A stretch of 64,000 nt of DNA from Nectonema munidae (taxonomy: Eukaryota; Nematomorpha; Nectonematoida; Nectonematidae). The position numbers and the translations under genes are program-made. The DNA is taken from the NCBI GenBank assembly GCA_030549495.1, contig JAUIRK010000099.1:868001-932000 (forward strand), in the 5' to 3' direction. Below the pieces are notes generated by a model. That model saw only the letters and a program-made list of their open reading frames with translations, was not told the origin of the DNA and did not search any database. Each line of letters begins with the position of its first letter. Position 1 is the first letter of the stretch. Positions 22,314 through 34,600 of the stretch are shown here, piece by piece.

Positions 22314-24343
22314 CAGAGTTTCTCAAAAAAATTTCGGGGGTATGCGAGCTTTTAAAACTTACAAAAAAATTAAAAAAGTTAGTTCAAGATTTTTTCGTAT
22401 AACTAAATTTTAAAATGGTTGCACGCATTTGTTTTTTTATTATCAAAAAGTGATTTGATTGGTAAAAATATTTTTCAAGATTTCAAAGAAGAATTAATGC
22501 TAAGAAATAATATGGATTCATTTTTTCGATTTTTTGATGTATTTGAACTTTTTATGATTTTTAGATTATTTTTAGATTTTTTAAAGTGTTTATGAATTCA
22601 ATACCCAAAAAAATACCATATGATGAGAGATACATTCAATTTGGCAATACACTTCTCAATAAAAATAGCATAGATTTCCCTCACTGTGTAATATGTCACA
22701 AAGTTTTGCAAGTGGGGTGTTTGAAGCCTGCTTTTTGAAAGGCCATTTAAATAGTTGTCATCCTAAATTCAACAGCAAAAATATTGCATTTTTCAAGCAA
22801 AAAGAAGAGGTTTAAAAACACTTTTTCATTCTTCACGACCTCTTATTCAGTTTAAGAAGCCGGCCTACGTGCATCTTACTTGGTATCATTAAGATTATCA
22901 CAAGAAGGAAAGCTCCATAAAATTGCAGAGAAATCGATAGTTCCTTGTTGTACAGACATAATAAGTTGTCTCATTGGAAGGGACTCTGCTCAGAAGGTTT
23001 CACCAATACCTCTTTCAAATGATTCTGTCCATCGACGAATAGCAGATATGTCTGATGATGTCAAGCAACAGGTAATTACAGAAATAAAAGATTCTGCTTT
23101 CAGAAATTTTGCAATTCAACTTGATGAGTCGACTGATACTGCTTCATGTGCTCAACTTCTTGTATTTGTAAGATATATCAAAGATCAAGATTTTAAGAAA
23201 AATTTTTTCTTTTGTCAAACATTGAAATAACAACAAAGGGGAATGTATTTTAAAACAAGTTTCATTGTTTTTTCAGAAAGAAGGATTACGTTGGGGAAAT
23301 GTTTGAACAATCACAACCGATGTAGCACCAGCAATGCTCGGCCATCGTTCAGGATTTCGAGGAAGTGACTTCTGAAATAAAACATCTTCATTGCGTGTTG
23401 CATCGATTTGCGTTGGCATCAAAAACTCTCCCATCTGATTTTCTTGTGCCAGGAATTTGGAAACAACGAAGACAAAAAGAAATAACAAGTTGAGGTGAAT
23501 GGAATTTGCAAGAAAACTATCAGACAACCAATGGCTTCGAAAGCTTGCCTATTTAATTGATATTTTTTTACGTTTAAATCCATTTAATTTGACACTTCAG
23601 GGTAGGTTTATAACTGTGATTGATTTCATGGGCAAACTGAGATCGTTTATAATGAAGCTTAAACTTTGGGAAGAAAGGATTGAAAATAGAAATTTTACTA
23701 TGTTTGAACATCTTAGCAAAATGCTTGATAAAAGAGAATATAAAGAAAAACTAAAAATTCTGAAGCTTGTTAAATCCCATTTAGCAGCTTTACAAATTGA
23801 GCTTCATGCTTATTTTCCAGAACTAAATGAGATTGAATCGAAATTGATTAGAAATCCTTTTAGCATGGATGTTTCAGAAGATATGCAAGAAGAATTTTTA
23901 GAGTTGGTAAACGACTCTACTTCGAAAGATGCATTTGAAAGACATTCTCTCAAAACATTCTGATCGAAGATGTGTGATATCTACCCCTTTATATCTAAAG
24001 TTTAAAGCTTGCTAATGTTTCCAGGTACTTACTTGTGTGAGCAAGATTTTTCTGTGCTTTTATAGATCAAGATTAAATGTGGAGCATGATTACGACTTTG
24101 TTTATCCAAAAATATACAAAGGATAGAACATATTATTTTCGAAAAGCAGGCATATCCTTCACACTGAATGATGTTAATGTTGAAAAATCAAAAAATTCTA
24201 TTTTTCCTTTGTGTTTTCAAGTTATAATTTTTTATTTTTTATTAGTTTTTGAATAAAGCTTTTCGTTATCAGGAAGATGCGGGTTCGTGAGAAAACATTT
24301 TAAGCCAAAGGGTACCTTAGGTCAAAAAGTTTGAGAACCCCTG
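22314..24343 (+). mobile_element. hAT transposon (ZBED5/SCAND3-like), decayed
   Basis: A 2030-bp element with a perfect target duplication TTTTAGAG (22306-22313 and 24344-24351). The right end, read on the other strand, is CAGGGGTTCTCAAACTTTTT; the left end is a worn CAGAGTTTCTCAAA. Inside are a zinc-finger remnant with CVICHK (about 22690), a catalytic block at 22880-23230 with QLDESTDTA and LLVFVRYI, and a C-terminal block at 23499-23963. The dimerisation end with GTYLCEQDFSV is near 24025. Several frame breaks and a lost middle make it inactive. Confidence 0.85.
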
Positions 24344-24351
24344 TTTTAGAG

Positions 24352-25259
24352 CATTAAACCCCATGGAACTGTACAAGTATCATTTTATTCTCTCTCTACC
24401 TTCTATTGGATTTTATACCCCATAGACAATGACTCTTTCTCAAAACAAATTTATTATAATTATAATATTGACATTCAAAGTTATTGACGAAGTTGTCCCA
24501 AGATAATTTGATTAAGATTTTGTATTTGTTTGTTTGTAGGTTAGATTTTTTATAAATAAATTTCCATTTGTACTATATATATATATATTTGCATTTTTTC
24601 AATTAATTTGATCAAAATTCTAATTTTCGATCTCAGTTTGTTTACAATATTTCAACATATTTGGCATAAAACTCAGCGAAATCATGTATTTCAAAGAGTG
24701 AAACCCAAAATAGCTTGTCCAAAACAGGTAGTGTCCCAAAATAACTAGTGCCATAATAGCTCTAATCCAAAATACTTAGTTCTGGAATAGCTGGTTTTTT
24801 AAAATAGTGTACCAAAGCACCATTTCCCATTATTCTTGTAATATTCAAATTACATCATTTGAATGTCTCACCACAACTCTTCTTTTTCTTTTCGCTGTTC
24901 ACAGTTTTTCAGATTACATCATCTGAATTTCTCACCACAGCATACCTTTTTCTTCTTGCTGTTTTTCAGTGTTCAAATCACGTCATATTTCAATACAGAA
25001 TAATATGACTTTTCTTCATCATCCATTTCTCCTATTACCATGCAAATTTTGTAGTATATATATCACCCTTTTTGTTCAGAAATCACTTTATCCCAATTTT
25101 TATTGAATCAAAGCTCCAGTTTTCAGTTTGCTCTTCTTCTCGCAACAATTCTTATGCTGGATATGAATACATATCTATCGTTCTAAAATGCTTTACAATA
25201 TTTGTTTCAGTGTGATAACAGTGATCAAGAGATTTGGATTTTCTTTTAAGTGTTCTTGG
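24352..25259. other. intergenic with short degenerate repeats
   Basis: A TA microsatellite lies at 24574-24588. At about 24700-24805 a 17-21-bp degenerate tandem pattern (CCAAAATAGCT, CCAAAATAACT, AAAATACTTAG) repeats five or six times. No gene was recognised. Confidence 0.45.
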
Positions 25260-26740
25260 AATGAACAGCACATCAACATGAAAGTGACAAAATCGCAAAA
25301 AAGAGGTGATCAAATATGTCACGAGGGATATGTGTGCCGTTGGGATACAAGCAATAACGAAACGCAAAATTGGAGATGCGTCGCTAAAGGCTGTAAAGGA
25401 ACTGCAACAACTGCGATTGATTATTGTGACAATAGAGAAGTAGTTCTAGGCCAAAAGCATTCATATGCATCCGACCCGATATACCACAGGAAAAAGCTAA
25501 GACTACCTTAAGTATGTTGAGAGAACGAGCTTCTGCACCACCACGTAGAATCATTGCTACCATTACGCCAAATATTGATTGTGAAACTTCAGCTTGCATG
25601 CCAAAAAGAAAAGCCCTTACGAAATGATAAATAAACTTACCAGAACATTTAAAAACAATTACAATAGGGAATGCTAAAGAAAGTTTTCTACTTTATGATG
25701 AATGTGATTCCAATGAAATACTAAGATTTGTAAGTAAAACTATACTAGAGATACTTGCAACTGCTACACACTGAATGTGTGACAGCACTCAAAATGGCTC
25801 CACAAATATTTTATCAACTATACACGATCCACGCTATTAAAAGTGAATAACTATTTGCATGTGTCTACACTTTGCTGACAAATAAAAGAAAGGAAACTTA
25901 TAAAAAAAAAAGCCGTTAGTATCTTAAAACAAAAAAGACCAGAATTACAGCCAAGCACAATTACCACTGACTTTGAGAAACAAGTTATGGATGCTTTCAA
26001 ATATGTCTTTGAAAATGTAGAGATTCAAGGATCTTTCTTCCATCTTTCACATTCAATTTGGATTCAAAGTAATGGTCTAACAAATAGTTATGTAAATGAG
26101 GCGAACTCCAGACTTTATTGTAAATTTCTTGCAAGGCCAGAATAATCAGACGATATCTAATGTAAAGCAGAAGATTTGTATTAAAAAGCATTAATAAAAG
26201 CAGACGATTTTATTTTTGTAAAGTCGACATGTGTCGACTGTGTTCGATAACCGTTTAACATTGATGAAATAAGCCAAGCATTTGAAGAACTGCTGGATAC
26301 ACTTGAAGATCCTCAAATAGTGAAAAAAAATGGAAGAATTATACTCTTATTATGAAGATGCATACATCGGAAGGCCCCAAAGAACAGGAGGAAGAAGAAA
26401 GCCGCCTTTATTTTCACCAATGATTTGGAGTGTTGAACAAAGGTCGACTGATTGTTTACCAAGAACCACGAACAAGCTCGAAGGATGGCACCGAGCAATG
26501 CAGACCCTATGATACGATTTCCCACATCCTTTGTTATAGCGGTCTTTAAGAGGCATTCAACAGGAAGGAAGTATGCAAAGAAGTAAGTTGACTGCTTATT
26601 TATCAGGCGAAAGGGAGACTACAAGTGAAAAAGGCAAAGAATGAAAGCATTCAAACTTTAAAACATCGACTCCAAAATGAAGAAATTTCAACATTTGAAT
26701 TTTTACTTGGCATCACCTATTTTATCAAATATTGAATAGA
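25260..26740 (+). mobile_element. Mutator-type (MULE) transposon fossil with FLYWCH domain
   Basis: Pieces in the normal order on the + strand are a FLYWCH zinc finger (25278-25511) with NWRCVAKGCKGTATT and a KHSYASD histidine pair, a linker block with FLLYDE (about 25680), and MULE catalytic-region remnants with TTDFEKQVMDAF and GSFFHLSHSIW (about 25960-26060). A C-terminal block with SVEQRSTDCLPRTTNKLEGW follows (26430-26490). The FLYWCH-MULE fusion is a known animal transposon layout. The copy is broken by multiple stops and frame changes. Terminal repeats were not found. Confidence 0.75.
26145..26215. mobile_element. fragment of the 130-bp MITE family inside the MULE
   Basis: Sequence with AATCAGACGATATCTAA and AAAGCAGACGATTT matches the interior of the 803-932 element. 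Clear TTAA-flanked ends are missing. It appears to have landed in the MULE fossil and then decayed. Confidence 0.5.
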
Positions 26741-28575
26741 AGATATACTTAAGATTTTTGAACAAAACCTTGCTTTATGAATTTTAAATGGATTGTATTG
26801 ATTTTTTTAACTTCCTCTTTAAAAGTTTTGACGTTGATGTTAGCACATACGACCTCCTTTTTAATGTTGTATAAATTTTAAATAAAGTATGTCAGCTTTA
26901 CTACTTTTTTAAACGTAGAAATGGAAATTCTCTCAAGAGAACAGTTTTCCATTTTTTTATATAATGAATAGGAATATTTCTGTTGTAAAAACCTAATTGG
27001 AAAGGATTAACTATTTAGTCGTATAATCATTTCAATCGCCTAACTAAACAAGCGCGTACTTGAACTTATTCAAAATTACCAAATGAAAATTGCTACTATC
27101 AAGATATTTTAGAACAACCAAGTTGTTAGCTTCAACCTCCATTTTAGCCCTAAAATGAGCCCCTTTGTCATATTTAATAATATATACCGCCAGTGATGTA
27201 CACGCAAAACACTGTAGGGAATACCATTTGTGATTTGTTATTTACGCTATCCTTATATACGCGATTTTTGATTTCAACTGGATTCATCAATGTCAGGCTA
27301 AAATCATTTCCATTCCAAATATAAATTGGCATCTAAATGCTTCCCAGAAAATTTGGTCAAATCTACGAAATTCAAAGCAAGAATAAGACAAGTATATGCG
27401 CGAAGATAAAAAGTTTCCACTTATATTATATATTTCTCTGATCTTCAATTTATATATTGATTCTGAATGTGTTCTTCATAATAAAGCTTTAGAGATTGAT
27501 TGGTTGGCATATATTTAATTTACACTACGTAAAGCAGGATACATTTTGCGAATATCCATTTTTTTGAATGTTTTAGCGAAATATCTCAAGCTTTACAGAA
27601 TAATCCAGTTACAACAAAATTTTGAAAGGATTCCATTTTTTATAAGAAAAAATTCTCTACAACCGAAAAGGTAAAATTTTGAAAAGTTGAATAAACACGA
27701 CATTTTTATTAAAAAATCATCGTTTTTCTATTGCTGCATCTAAACATCATTTAGCCCCAAACTACATTTCAAAATACCCTATGAAATTTCGTTTTGTTTT
27801 AAGTTGAATAATTTAAAAATTAAAGTTAGCGGCCAAAATCTTTGGGTTCTTAAAGATTAAAAAGTAAAATTTATAATATTTCTAATCAATTTAATATAAG
27901 TCTTTGGTGTTTGAATTTTAAGTTATACATGTCGTTTTTAAAAGACCAATCAAGGTTAATTAGGATAGGTTTAACGAATGAAATTACTTTAAAAAATTCC
28001 TTTTTATCATCTCTTGTCTTTTGCTGTTGTTGTTATTTTTGAACCCAGATTATCCATTATTCAGTCAGAAAAATTTTTTTATTTGAAACTGAGTGAACAC
28101 TTTTCTCTCCAAAAATATTCAGAGGCTTAAGGTCTGATAATTCAATACAAATTTCTCAGAGGCACCAAAGAGTAATTATAGCAGTAGCCAACTCACAAGA
28201 TAGCCACCGCATGGTAGTACTGGCTCTATGAGTTCGCTACCGCATATGGCTAAGTTCATCTCATGATATTTTTTTCGTCATTTTGGTGCTGTATCTCGAA
28301 TTGATCAAGAAAGAGGTGGTTTATATCAATTTTTATTCATAACATATGTTGTGTGACTCTTTGGAATTTCTTACATCGTCCATCATTATAATGACATCAC
28401 AGTTATCATCCTTTATATACTCTCATTAACGAATATATCCTTCAATGGATATGACATTTTTGTCCAGGCCAACCTATGAGAAGCCAGCCGAATCCGTTGT
28501 AAAACAGAAAAGTTTGAATTTTTTTTCTATTTTCCCCTTTTTCAAGATTCTTTTTTGATGGATGTAGCGAACTTA
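26741..28575. other. intergenic, nothing recognised
   Basis: About 1.8 kb of AT-rich sequence with no supported exon or element end. Confidence 0.3.
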
Positions 28576-28810
28576 CGCTAAAGTTTGCAAAAAGTATTTT
28601 CAAATTGTAAATAAAAATTTACTTTATATTTTGCTAAGGATATATTTAAATAAAAATAGAAAAAAGGCAAACTCATTTGTTTTAGCGCTCGGTTCACTAA
28701 AACGTCACACCGTCCTTCAATAGCATACAATTTTTGTATCTAGCTCTTCCCCGTCTACTCCAAAAATGTCTATAGTTAGTAAGGGAGAAAGCTCAAAATA
28801 AATGAACAGA
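28576..28810. repeat. interspersed repeat, copy 1 of 2
   Basis: About 230 bp aligned in the same direction with 31870-32100. Shared stretches include AAACTCATTTGTTTTAG, TCACTAAAACG and TTTAATAAAAATAG-like runs. The family is unknown. No inverted ends were seen. Confidence 0.55.
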
Positions 28811-30242
28811 TAAATTCACCATTATTAACATTGTTAGCTACAGTCCAACAACGCATACACAATTAATTCACTCTCTAACTAACCTTGCTTTCCCATCTAG
28901 CAAGAAAACTACACTAACTCAAGAACCGAATAACAACATATTGATAATAATCAAGTTTTTACAAAACTTAGGTCCAAATTCTTGTGACTGGGAGTGTTTT
29001 ATATTCTTAGATTAATCCGGTATTACTCGTCTCTCATTAAAATCTTTGGAAGAGGGATTGACCTGAATTATCAGGCTTTGTACTGCTCAGCTCTTCAAAA
29101 AATCTTAACAAAGGCCGCGAAGTATTTTCAAACACAGCGCCTTATCCCAAAGACACACTTTCTGATTCTCAGTGCAACCAAGAGCATCCTCCTCATAAAC
29201 AAAGGCTTGTGTGCTCAATTCGTGCAAACGAAGTTGGATGCTTATGAAAACATGAAAAATCTCTTTCTTTTCTTCCAAGTGGATCATCGAGAAGAGAGAC
29301 AAGAGGTAGAGACAGACACATAATATACTTACTACTTGTTTGCATGCAAAGTGTATATATTTCCTTTTTCCAGTCTTTTTGTGAAATTCCTAGGCATTTA
29401 TCTGAAATGAATACGCATTCTTTGTGGCAAATTTGTACCGAATACACAAAATGACTGATTTCATTATCCCCCGAAGCCTGTGTCATACATACATTACATA
29501 CCATATACATACTACCTGGAAGAATTTTAAGGAGAACCAAGCAACATTTATCTAACTTCATGTGATATTATAGAGTGACATAGGGAAGATGGGGGATATG
29601 CGTAATATATAGAATAAAAATAATAATAAAATGCTCGCGTATCTTCCAAGTATATTGTTCTTCTTCTTCTAGAATGCATCGTGAAACGCTGGTGTACTTA
29701 CTTACTTTACAAATGCACCTACCTGTGTATCAGAATGAGAGAGAGTGTGTGTGTGTGTGTGGGTGGGTGCAAGGTAAAGCAGCACTGCTGAAAGCACCTC
29801 GTATATTTACTTATTTATACGGTATAAAACGACATCCAACCACGGGAACATAGTAGTACACAGGGTACACACATAAAACGTAATTTAATTTACTCACGAG
29901 AGATGATAGATAGACACAACAACAACGGGTAGGGAGAGAGCGTGCATTAAAATAAAGATGAATAAATACTTCATCATCATCTTTTCTTCGCGGATAATGA
30001 AAAGTTTCTCCGCACACACGCACGCACGCACGCAAACTCAGAACTGACCTTAGACACACCGCAATGTACACACTTCGAGCTTTTGATTGGATCGTGTGAG
30101 CGTTTAGTCTTCTTTTTCAAGATTCACAACTCATCATTTCCGGGATACCTTCTCTTACACTTAAGAACAGCGACTTTTGCTCCTTGTACTGCGACCAAAT
30201 CCGATTATTTACTATTTCAATCAGCCCACCACGCACTTCCAT
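28811..30242. other. higher-GC intergenic stretch with microsatellites
   Basis: It contains a GT run at 29745-29760 and a CACG run at about 30013-30034. Open frames on both strands (28994-29323, 29193-29561) overlap each other and resemble nothing known. The rise in GC and lack of repeats before 30243 would fit a promoter or 5' untranslated region, but no specific site can be named. Confidence 0.35.
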
Positions 30243-30266
30243 ATGTTGCGTAGGAAAAAGGAACAG
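30243..30266 (+). CDS. candidate first coding exon of the Ral exchange factor (speculative)
   Basis: ATG TTG CGT AGG AAA AAG GAA CAG is followed by a strong donor, CAG|GTAAAAG. It would encode MLRRKKEQ and leave in phase 0, the phase in which the exon at 46808 begins. The implied first intron of 16.5 kb would contain the kinase gene. The evidence is only phase, donor quality and local GC, so this remains a guess. Confidence 0.2.
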
Positions 30267-30888
30267 GTAAAAGATTATTTTGTATTTTTTTAAAAACTTT
30301 TCAAAATGTTCAACTCACCCCGTCCTTGCTGCTTTTGCAAATTTGCCGTATGTGTTAAAATTAAAGCATTCTGCTTGAAAAGTTAATCTGTCAGACAAGA
30401 TCTAAAATTAACTTAAAAATACTTATATTTAAAGCAAATTTTCAAAGCAAGTTAGTTATTAGTTAGCCAGAAGTACATTCCGTTCATACCTGTGTAATAA
30501 TGGTAGAAGTCCGTTCATACCAAACTTTTTTTTGTTTAGTGAAGTGTATTTTAAAATATTTGCAAATATTCTAAGAAGGATTGCCTACTCGCTAAAATAA
30601 CTGATCAATTTTGTTAATGTTTTTAAGAGTATGCCTTATCGAAAATAATTCAAAAAAGGAAAGAAATTAAAAATAAAAGTGGGGTCAGACTACTAAATAG
30701 GTTGGAGATGCTTGGAATTAGGTTTGAAAAAGTACCCACTTTATATTTGAAACTTTGATTGATAAATCTGGCTGCTCTTTAGGATTTTAATCAAATCATA
30801 AATTCGGAGTTTGAAAGTAATTGCAAGTAATAATCGATAAATCATTTGAAATTTTATTTCCAGAATTTTTTGTTTTTCGTCCTTATTA
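30267..30888. other. non-coding, nothing recognised
   Basis: No supported feature. Confidence 0.3.
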
Positions 30889-30896
30889 GTCTAACC

Positions 30897-31216
30897 CAGG
30901 GGTCGGCAAAGTGGTCGATATCCACCCCTGGGTTCCATAACAGATCTTTAGGGGTCGATAAGATAGAAAAACATACCAAATTGTTCTATGCTTTTAGTTT
31001 TACTTTATAGTAGTAATAAATCTCCTTTTTCTTTTAAAACATAATTTAGGACATTGTATAGTGTAGTAATATGAAACATTTTTGGTTTCTATTTCTCTCT
31101 TAATTGTTGACATTGATTAATGCTTTTATGAAACATTTCTATGTGGGGTGGGGGTCGATGTGAAGACAAATGTTCTATGAAGGGGTCGACGGGTAAAAAA
31201 AGTTTGCCGTTCCCTG
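30897..31216. mobile_element. hAT MITE, family 2 copy 2
   Basis: 320 bp with a perfect target duplication GTCTAACC (30889-30896 and 31217-31224). The ends are CAGGGGTCGGCAAAGT and, on the other strand, CAGGGAACGGCAAACT. The interior is nearly the same as 21372-21672, including a repeated GGGGTCGAT motif. No coding capacity. Confidence 0.88.
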
Positions 31217-31224
31217 GTCTAACC

Positions 31225-31869
31225 AAATTTATTTTGATCTAAAAATCCTGTTTTTAAAAATGTGTAGAAAAATTGTTCTCACTTTTTGTAATAAAAATTA
31301 ATTTATTGGAACGATGTCTTATTTTTACAAAAATTAGTTGATTTTTTTGAAGGGAAAAACCCCAGATTCAAATCTAAAAGTAATTTTTTGAAATTTAAAT
31401 ATTTTTTTATAAATAAATGTTTTGTATGTTCTATTTTTTACCTCCTTGAAATGTAACTTTTTTGTTTTATTGATTTTTTATAAAGCAGTTTGACTTTTTG
31501 GCAATTAAAAGCTTTTAAAAGTTGTGGAAAAGATCCACTTGATATAAAATCTGCTGTGCTATGTCTTTTAAGCGAAGACAAAAAGGTGCAGAGGGATTTT
31601 AGGTGGTGAATTTCAATTATGGTATACGCGTGATATTGCGCCTTGGGCTATTTCTTCATCCTGCTCTCAGCACACATGAAGTTCCACTCTCGGTTTGTCC
31701 ACTTGAAAGCATTATATTTTTCTAAACCTTCTCAACAAAATTGTAAGAATATAAAACCAAGAGAAAATGACTGACACTTGAAAAAATATTAGAAAATGGT
31801 TGATTACTCTGCCATGTGTGTGTCTATGTGTGTGTGTACAAAGGTATGAATATAGCGATGCTACATCAA
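31225..31869. other. non-coding, nothing recognised
   Basis: No supported feature apart from a short GT run at about 31819-31838. Confidence 0.3.
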
Positions 31870-32100
31870 ACTCTCAAAAAATAAATTTTTTAAATTGAAG
31901 TAAAAATTTCTTTATATTTTGAAAGATATATTTTAATAAAAATAGAAAAAATTCAAACTCATTTGTTTTAGGGCGCATTCACTAAAACGGCATAGCGTCC
32001 ATTCAATACTATAAAATTTTTGTGTGTCTAGCTATTCTCTCTCTCTCGTTCATAAATTTCTGGTTTAGACGAAAGGCGCACAATAAACGAACAAATAAAA
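31870..32100. repeat. interspersed repeat, copy 2 of 2
   Basis: The partner of 28576-28810, in the same orientation and with moderate divergence. Where copy 1 has a plain stretch, this copy has a TC run (about 32036-32048). Confidence 0.55.
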
Positions 32101-33152
32101 AATTAAAGAATGTAAAGAGCCTTTTCTTTTGTATCAATCTGACTGTATATGTGTGATATATAGATGTGCGGGTAATCATTACGGGACTTAAAAATTTAGT
32201 CAAAAATTGTGAAATTATTGACTTTTTATAGCAAAAAAATGACATAAAATAAAAAAAACATTTTTGAATGAAAATTTTACATAAAATATAATTTTTATTA
32301 TTGAAAAATGAATTGATAAACAATTTGTTCAGTTTTTAACGTAAATACTAAAAATATTTTATTAAGATAACAAGATCAAAAGTGAAGCAAAAAGGTCATA
32401 TAAATAAATTAAGATGAAAGAATTTCAAAAAATATATTGAAGACCTAATTCAAAAATACCAGTTTCAAAAACTTTAATTAAAAGTGACTGTATTGACTTT
32501 AACTGTCCAAGTAATCATCCATTTGGGCTTCAAATTTGTATTCTTTGAATGATGCTTGATTCATTGATTTGATTGGTTATCTTAGACCCAAATCACAACA
32601 TGTTTAGATTTCAAACTTGGTAGGGACCATTATGGACCGATTTCCATTCACCCAGGATTAAGAGATCATCAAACTCATTTTTCAAGGTAATACATTTCCA
32701 AATATCCTTCCAACAGCGTCCGAAACACGGATAAGGTCATTAACCTGGATGCGATTTTTGGTTTATAAATTCTCTTAATGTTAGTTCCAGAAATGGAATT
32801 TTTAGTCCTTGCGTGTGAAATCTCGCAAATAGCCCTTATATTTTATATAAATCTGCTCTGGATTACTTTCTAGGTTGCCTATTCAAATACCTATCTTGAG
32901 TAACTTTTGATCTGTTAGCATTTTTATACTCGGAAAAATATAAAGTTTCGGATCAATTTAAGATTTTTTTGTTTATGTCTTTTTCAAGCTCAATTTTGTC
33001 TGGATTAGCTCCTTTAAAAATCCAGCACCTATATACTAGATTCGGTAGAGTCTAGCTAGTTGTCCTGAGTAGTAGTAAGCCAGTTATTGTTCGTTAGGAG
33101 GGAAGAAGGCGGTTGCGTGGTAAGCAACCAACACTTTCTCAATGTTGATTAA
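32101..33152. other. non-coding; possible unrecognised element debris
   Basis: On the minus strand near 32690-32770 is a short protein-like run with NRIQVNDLIRVSDAVG that matched no family from memory. It may be the remains of an element. Nothing else was seen. Confidence 0.25.
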
Positions 33153-33282
33153 CCCATTTACGGCCAATGTTCCTATTTTGGAACATAAAGTAATTTCATC
33201 TTCGTCTGCTTTTTTCAATGACTTTGAATATAAATCGTCTGCGTTTTTTAGATATCGTCTGCTTTGCTTGGCCTTAAATGGG
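33153..33282. mobile_element. piggyBac-like MITE, copy C
   Basis: 130 bp between TTAA at 33149-33152 and 33283-33286, in the opposite orientation to copy A. The ends are CCCATTTACGGCCAA and, on the other strand, CCCATTTAAGGCCAA, giving 15-bp inverted repeats with a single mismatch. This is the best preserved copy in the window. Confidence 0.85.
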
Positions 33283-33286
33283 TTAA

Positions 33287-33950
33287 GATGACCAAAATTT
33301 TAATACGCTCATACAATATTTCGACGCACGCACTCGTAGCGCCAACAAAAGGTGTAGTAAATAACCAACAAGACGGAGTATGAGGTTCAATCAAGGACTA
33401 TTAAGAAAGACCCCACATCTCCTTTTTTGTGAATGAAACTGCAACATATAGAAATATATGCGCAGATTTTAGAAATGCAGTTAAACCTCTTTATCTTGGA
33501 CCCTATAGGCACTGATGCCACATCACGTATCATTTGGAACTTGATTCATCAAAATTTAAAATACCCAAGGCATACATTTATTTTAATGAAGGCTTAACCT
33601 TCATCCGACCACTTGAACACAATCGTGTTCACACTTAACATTGAAACTAATTTCTAAAAATTTCTGAAATTTTATAAAAATCTATAAACAAAAGATCAAA
33701 CTTTAAGGTAAGAAAAACTTATTTATATAAAAATTTTCAATATATTTAGGTTTCCAACAATAAATAATGCATAAAATCAAAATTTTTATTAATATTTTTA
33801 ACGCGATCTATTGGTTTTTAAAATAAATTTTCATCATTTTATCAGAATATGTATTTTATTCCAAATATATAATAAATGAACTGAAATTTCACACTGTCGG
33901 TATTTTAGTTTATATTTATGCGCATTTTTTTGCTTTGCATTATATATAGG
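33287..33950. other. non-coding, nothing recognised
   Basis: No supported feature. Confidence 0.3.
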
Positions 33951-34097
33951 TGGCGTGAGTAAGGTTGGTTAGATAGTGACTTTCGATAACTCAAGATCTT
34001 GGGTTCGATACCGCATTACGCCTACTTTCCTAATAGTTCTATACAAGGACCCAATGTGCCTTTTTAATGAAAACACCCACGGTACCTTTACCTTTAT
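33951..34097 (+). repeat. tRNA-derived SINE, family 1
   Basis: The head TGGCGTGAGTAAGGTTGG, the block CGATAACTCAAGATC, the box-B-like GGGTTCGATACC, then AATGAAAACACCCACGG and a TACCTTTACCTTT tail. The order is the same as in the other copies. Confidence 0.7.
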
Positions 34098-34600
34098 AGT
34101 GTATATAGATACATGTATATTGTATATATTACTGAATCAATGAAAAAAAGAATTTTACTGTTACCTCATAAAATGCAAAATGATTCGAGTCTAAAATCCC
34201 TAAAAAAAATTGACTCATTCATTGGCTGAAAAGAGAATGATATAACAATTTCTTAATTTATAATCAAAAAAGTAATATAAATAAAAGTTTTTTTAAATAA
34301 ATTTAAAACTTCTTTTTTAACGCCATCTACACATTTTTGAAAAACTTGCAAAAAGTGAAATTTAGGTTTTATTTGCATGTTTTCCGAGTTCTTGAGATGC
34401 TGTATTATTTTTGTTCCTCAAAGTATATTTTAGACATAACAACTAATAACTATCAATAACCCCATTAGTGATAGAGGGCCCTTCACTAAAAAATTAATAG
34501 TTAGCTTTCAACAATTATTATTAATTACTTGTAATTATTAATACTGTTCACATTTTGAGATTTTTTCTAAAATTGTTAGCTGCATCTTTTGGTACAATTT
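34098..34600. other. non-coding, nothing recognised
   Basis: AT-rich, with no supported feature. Confidence 0.3.

Noticed and set aside
29193-30071. Cysteine-rich minus-strand frames near the GT and CACG microsatellites
   Set aside because: Frames on both strands overlap, have no recognisable domain and include microsatellite sequence.
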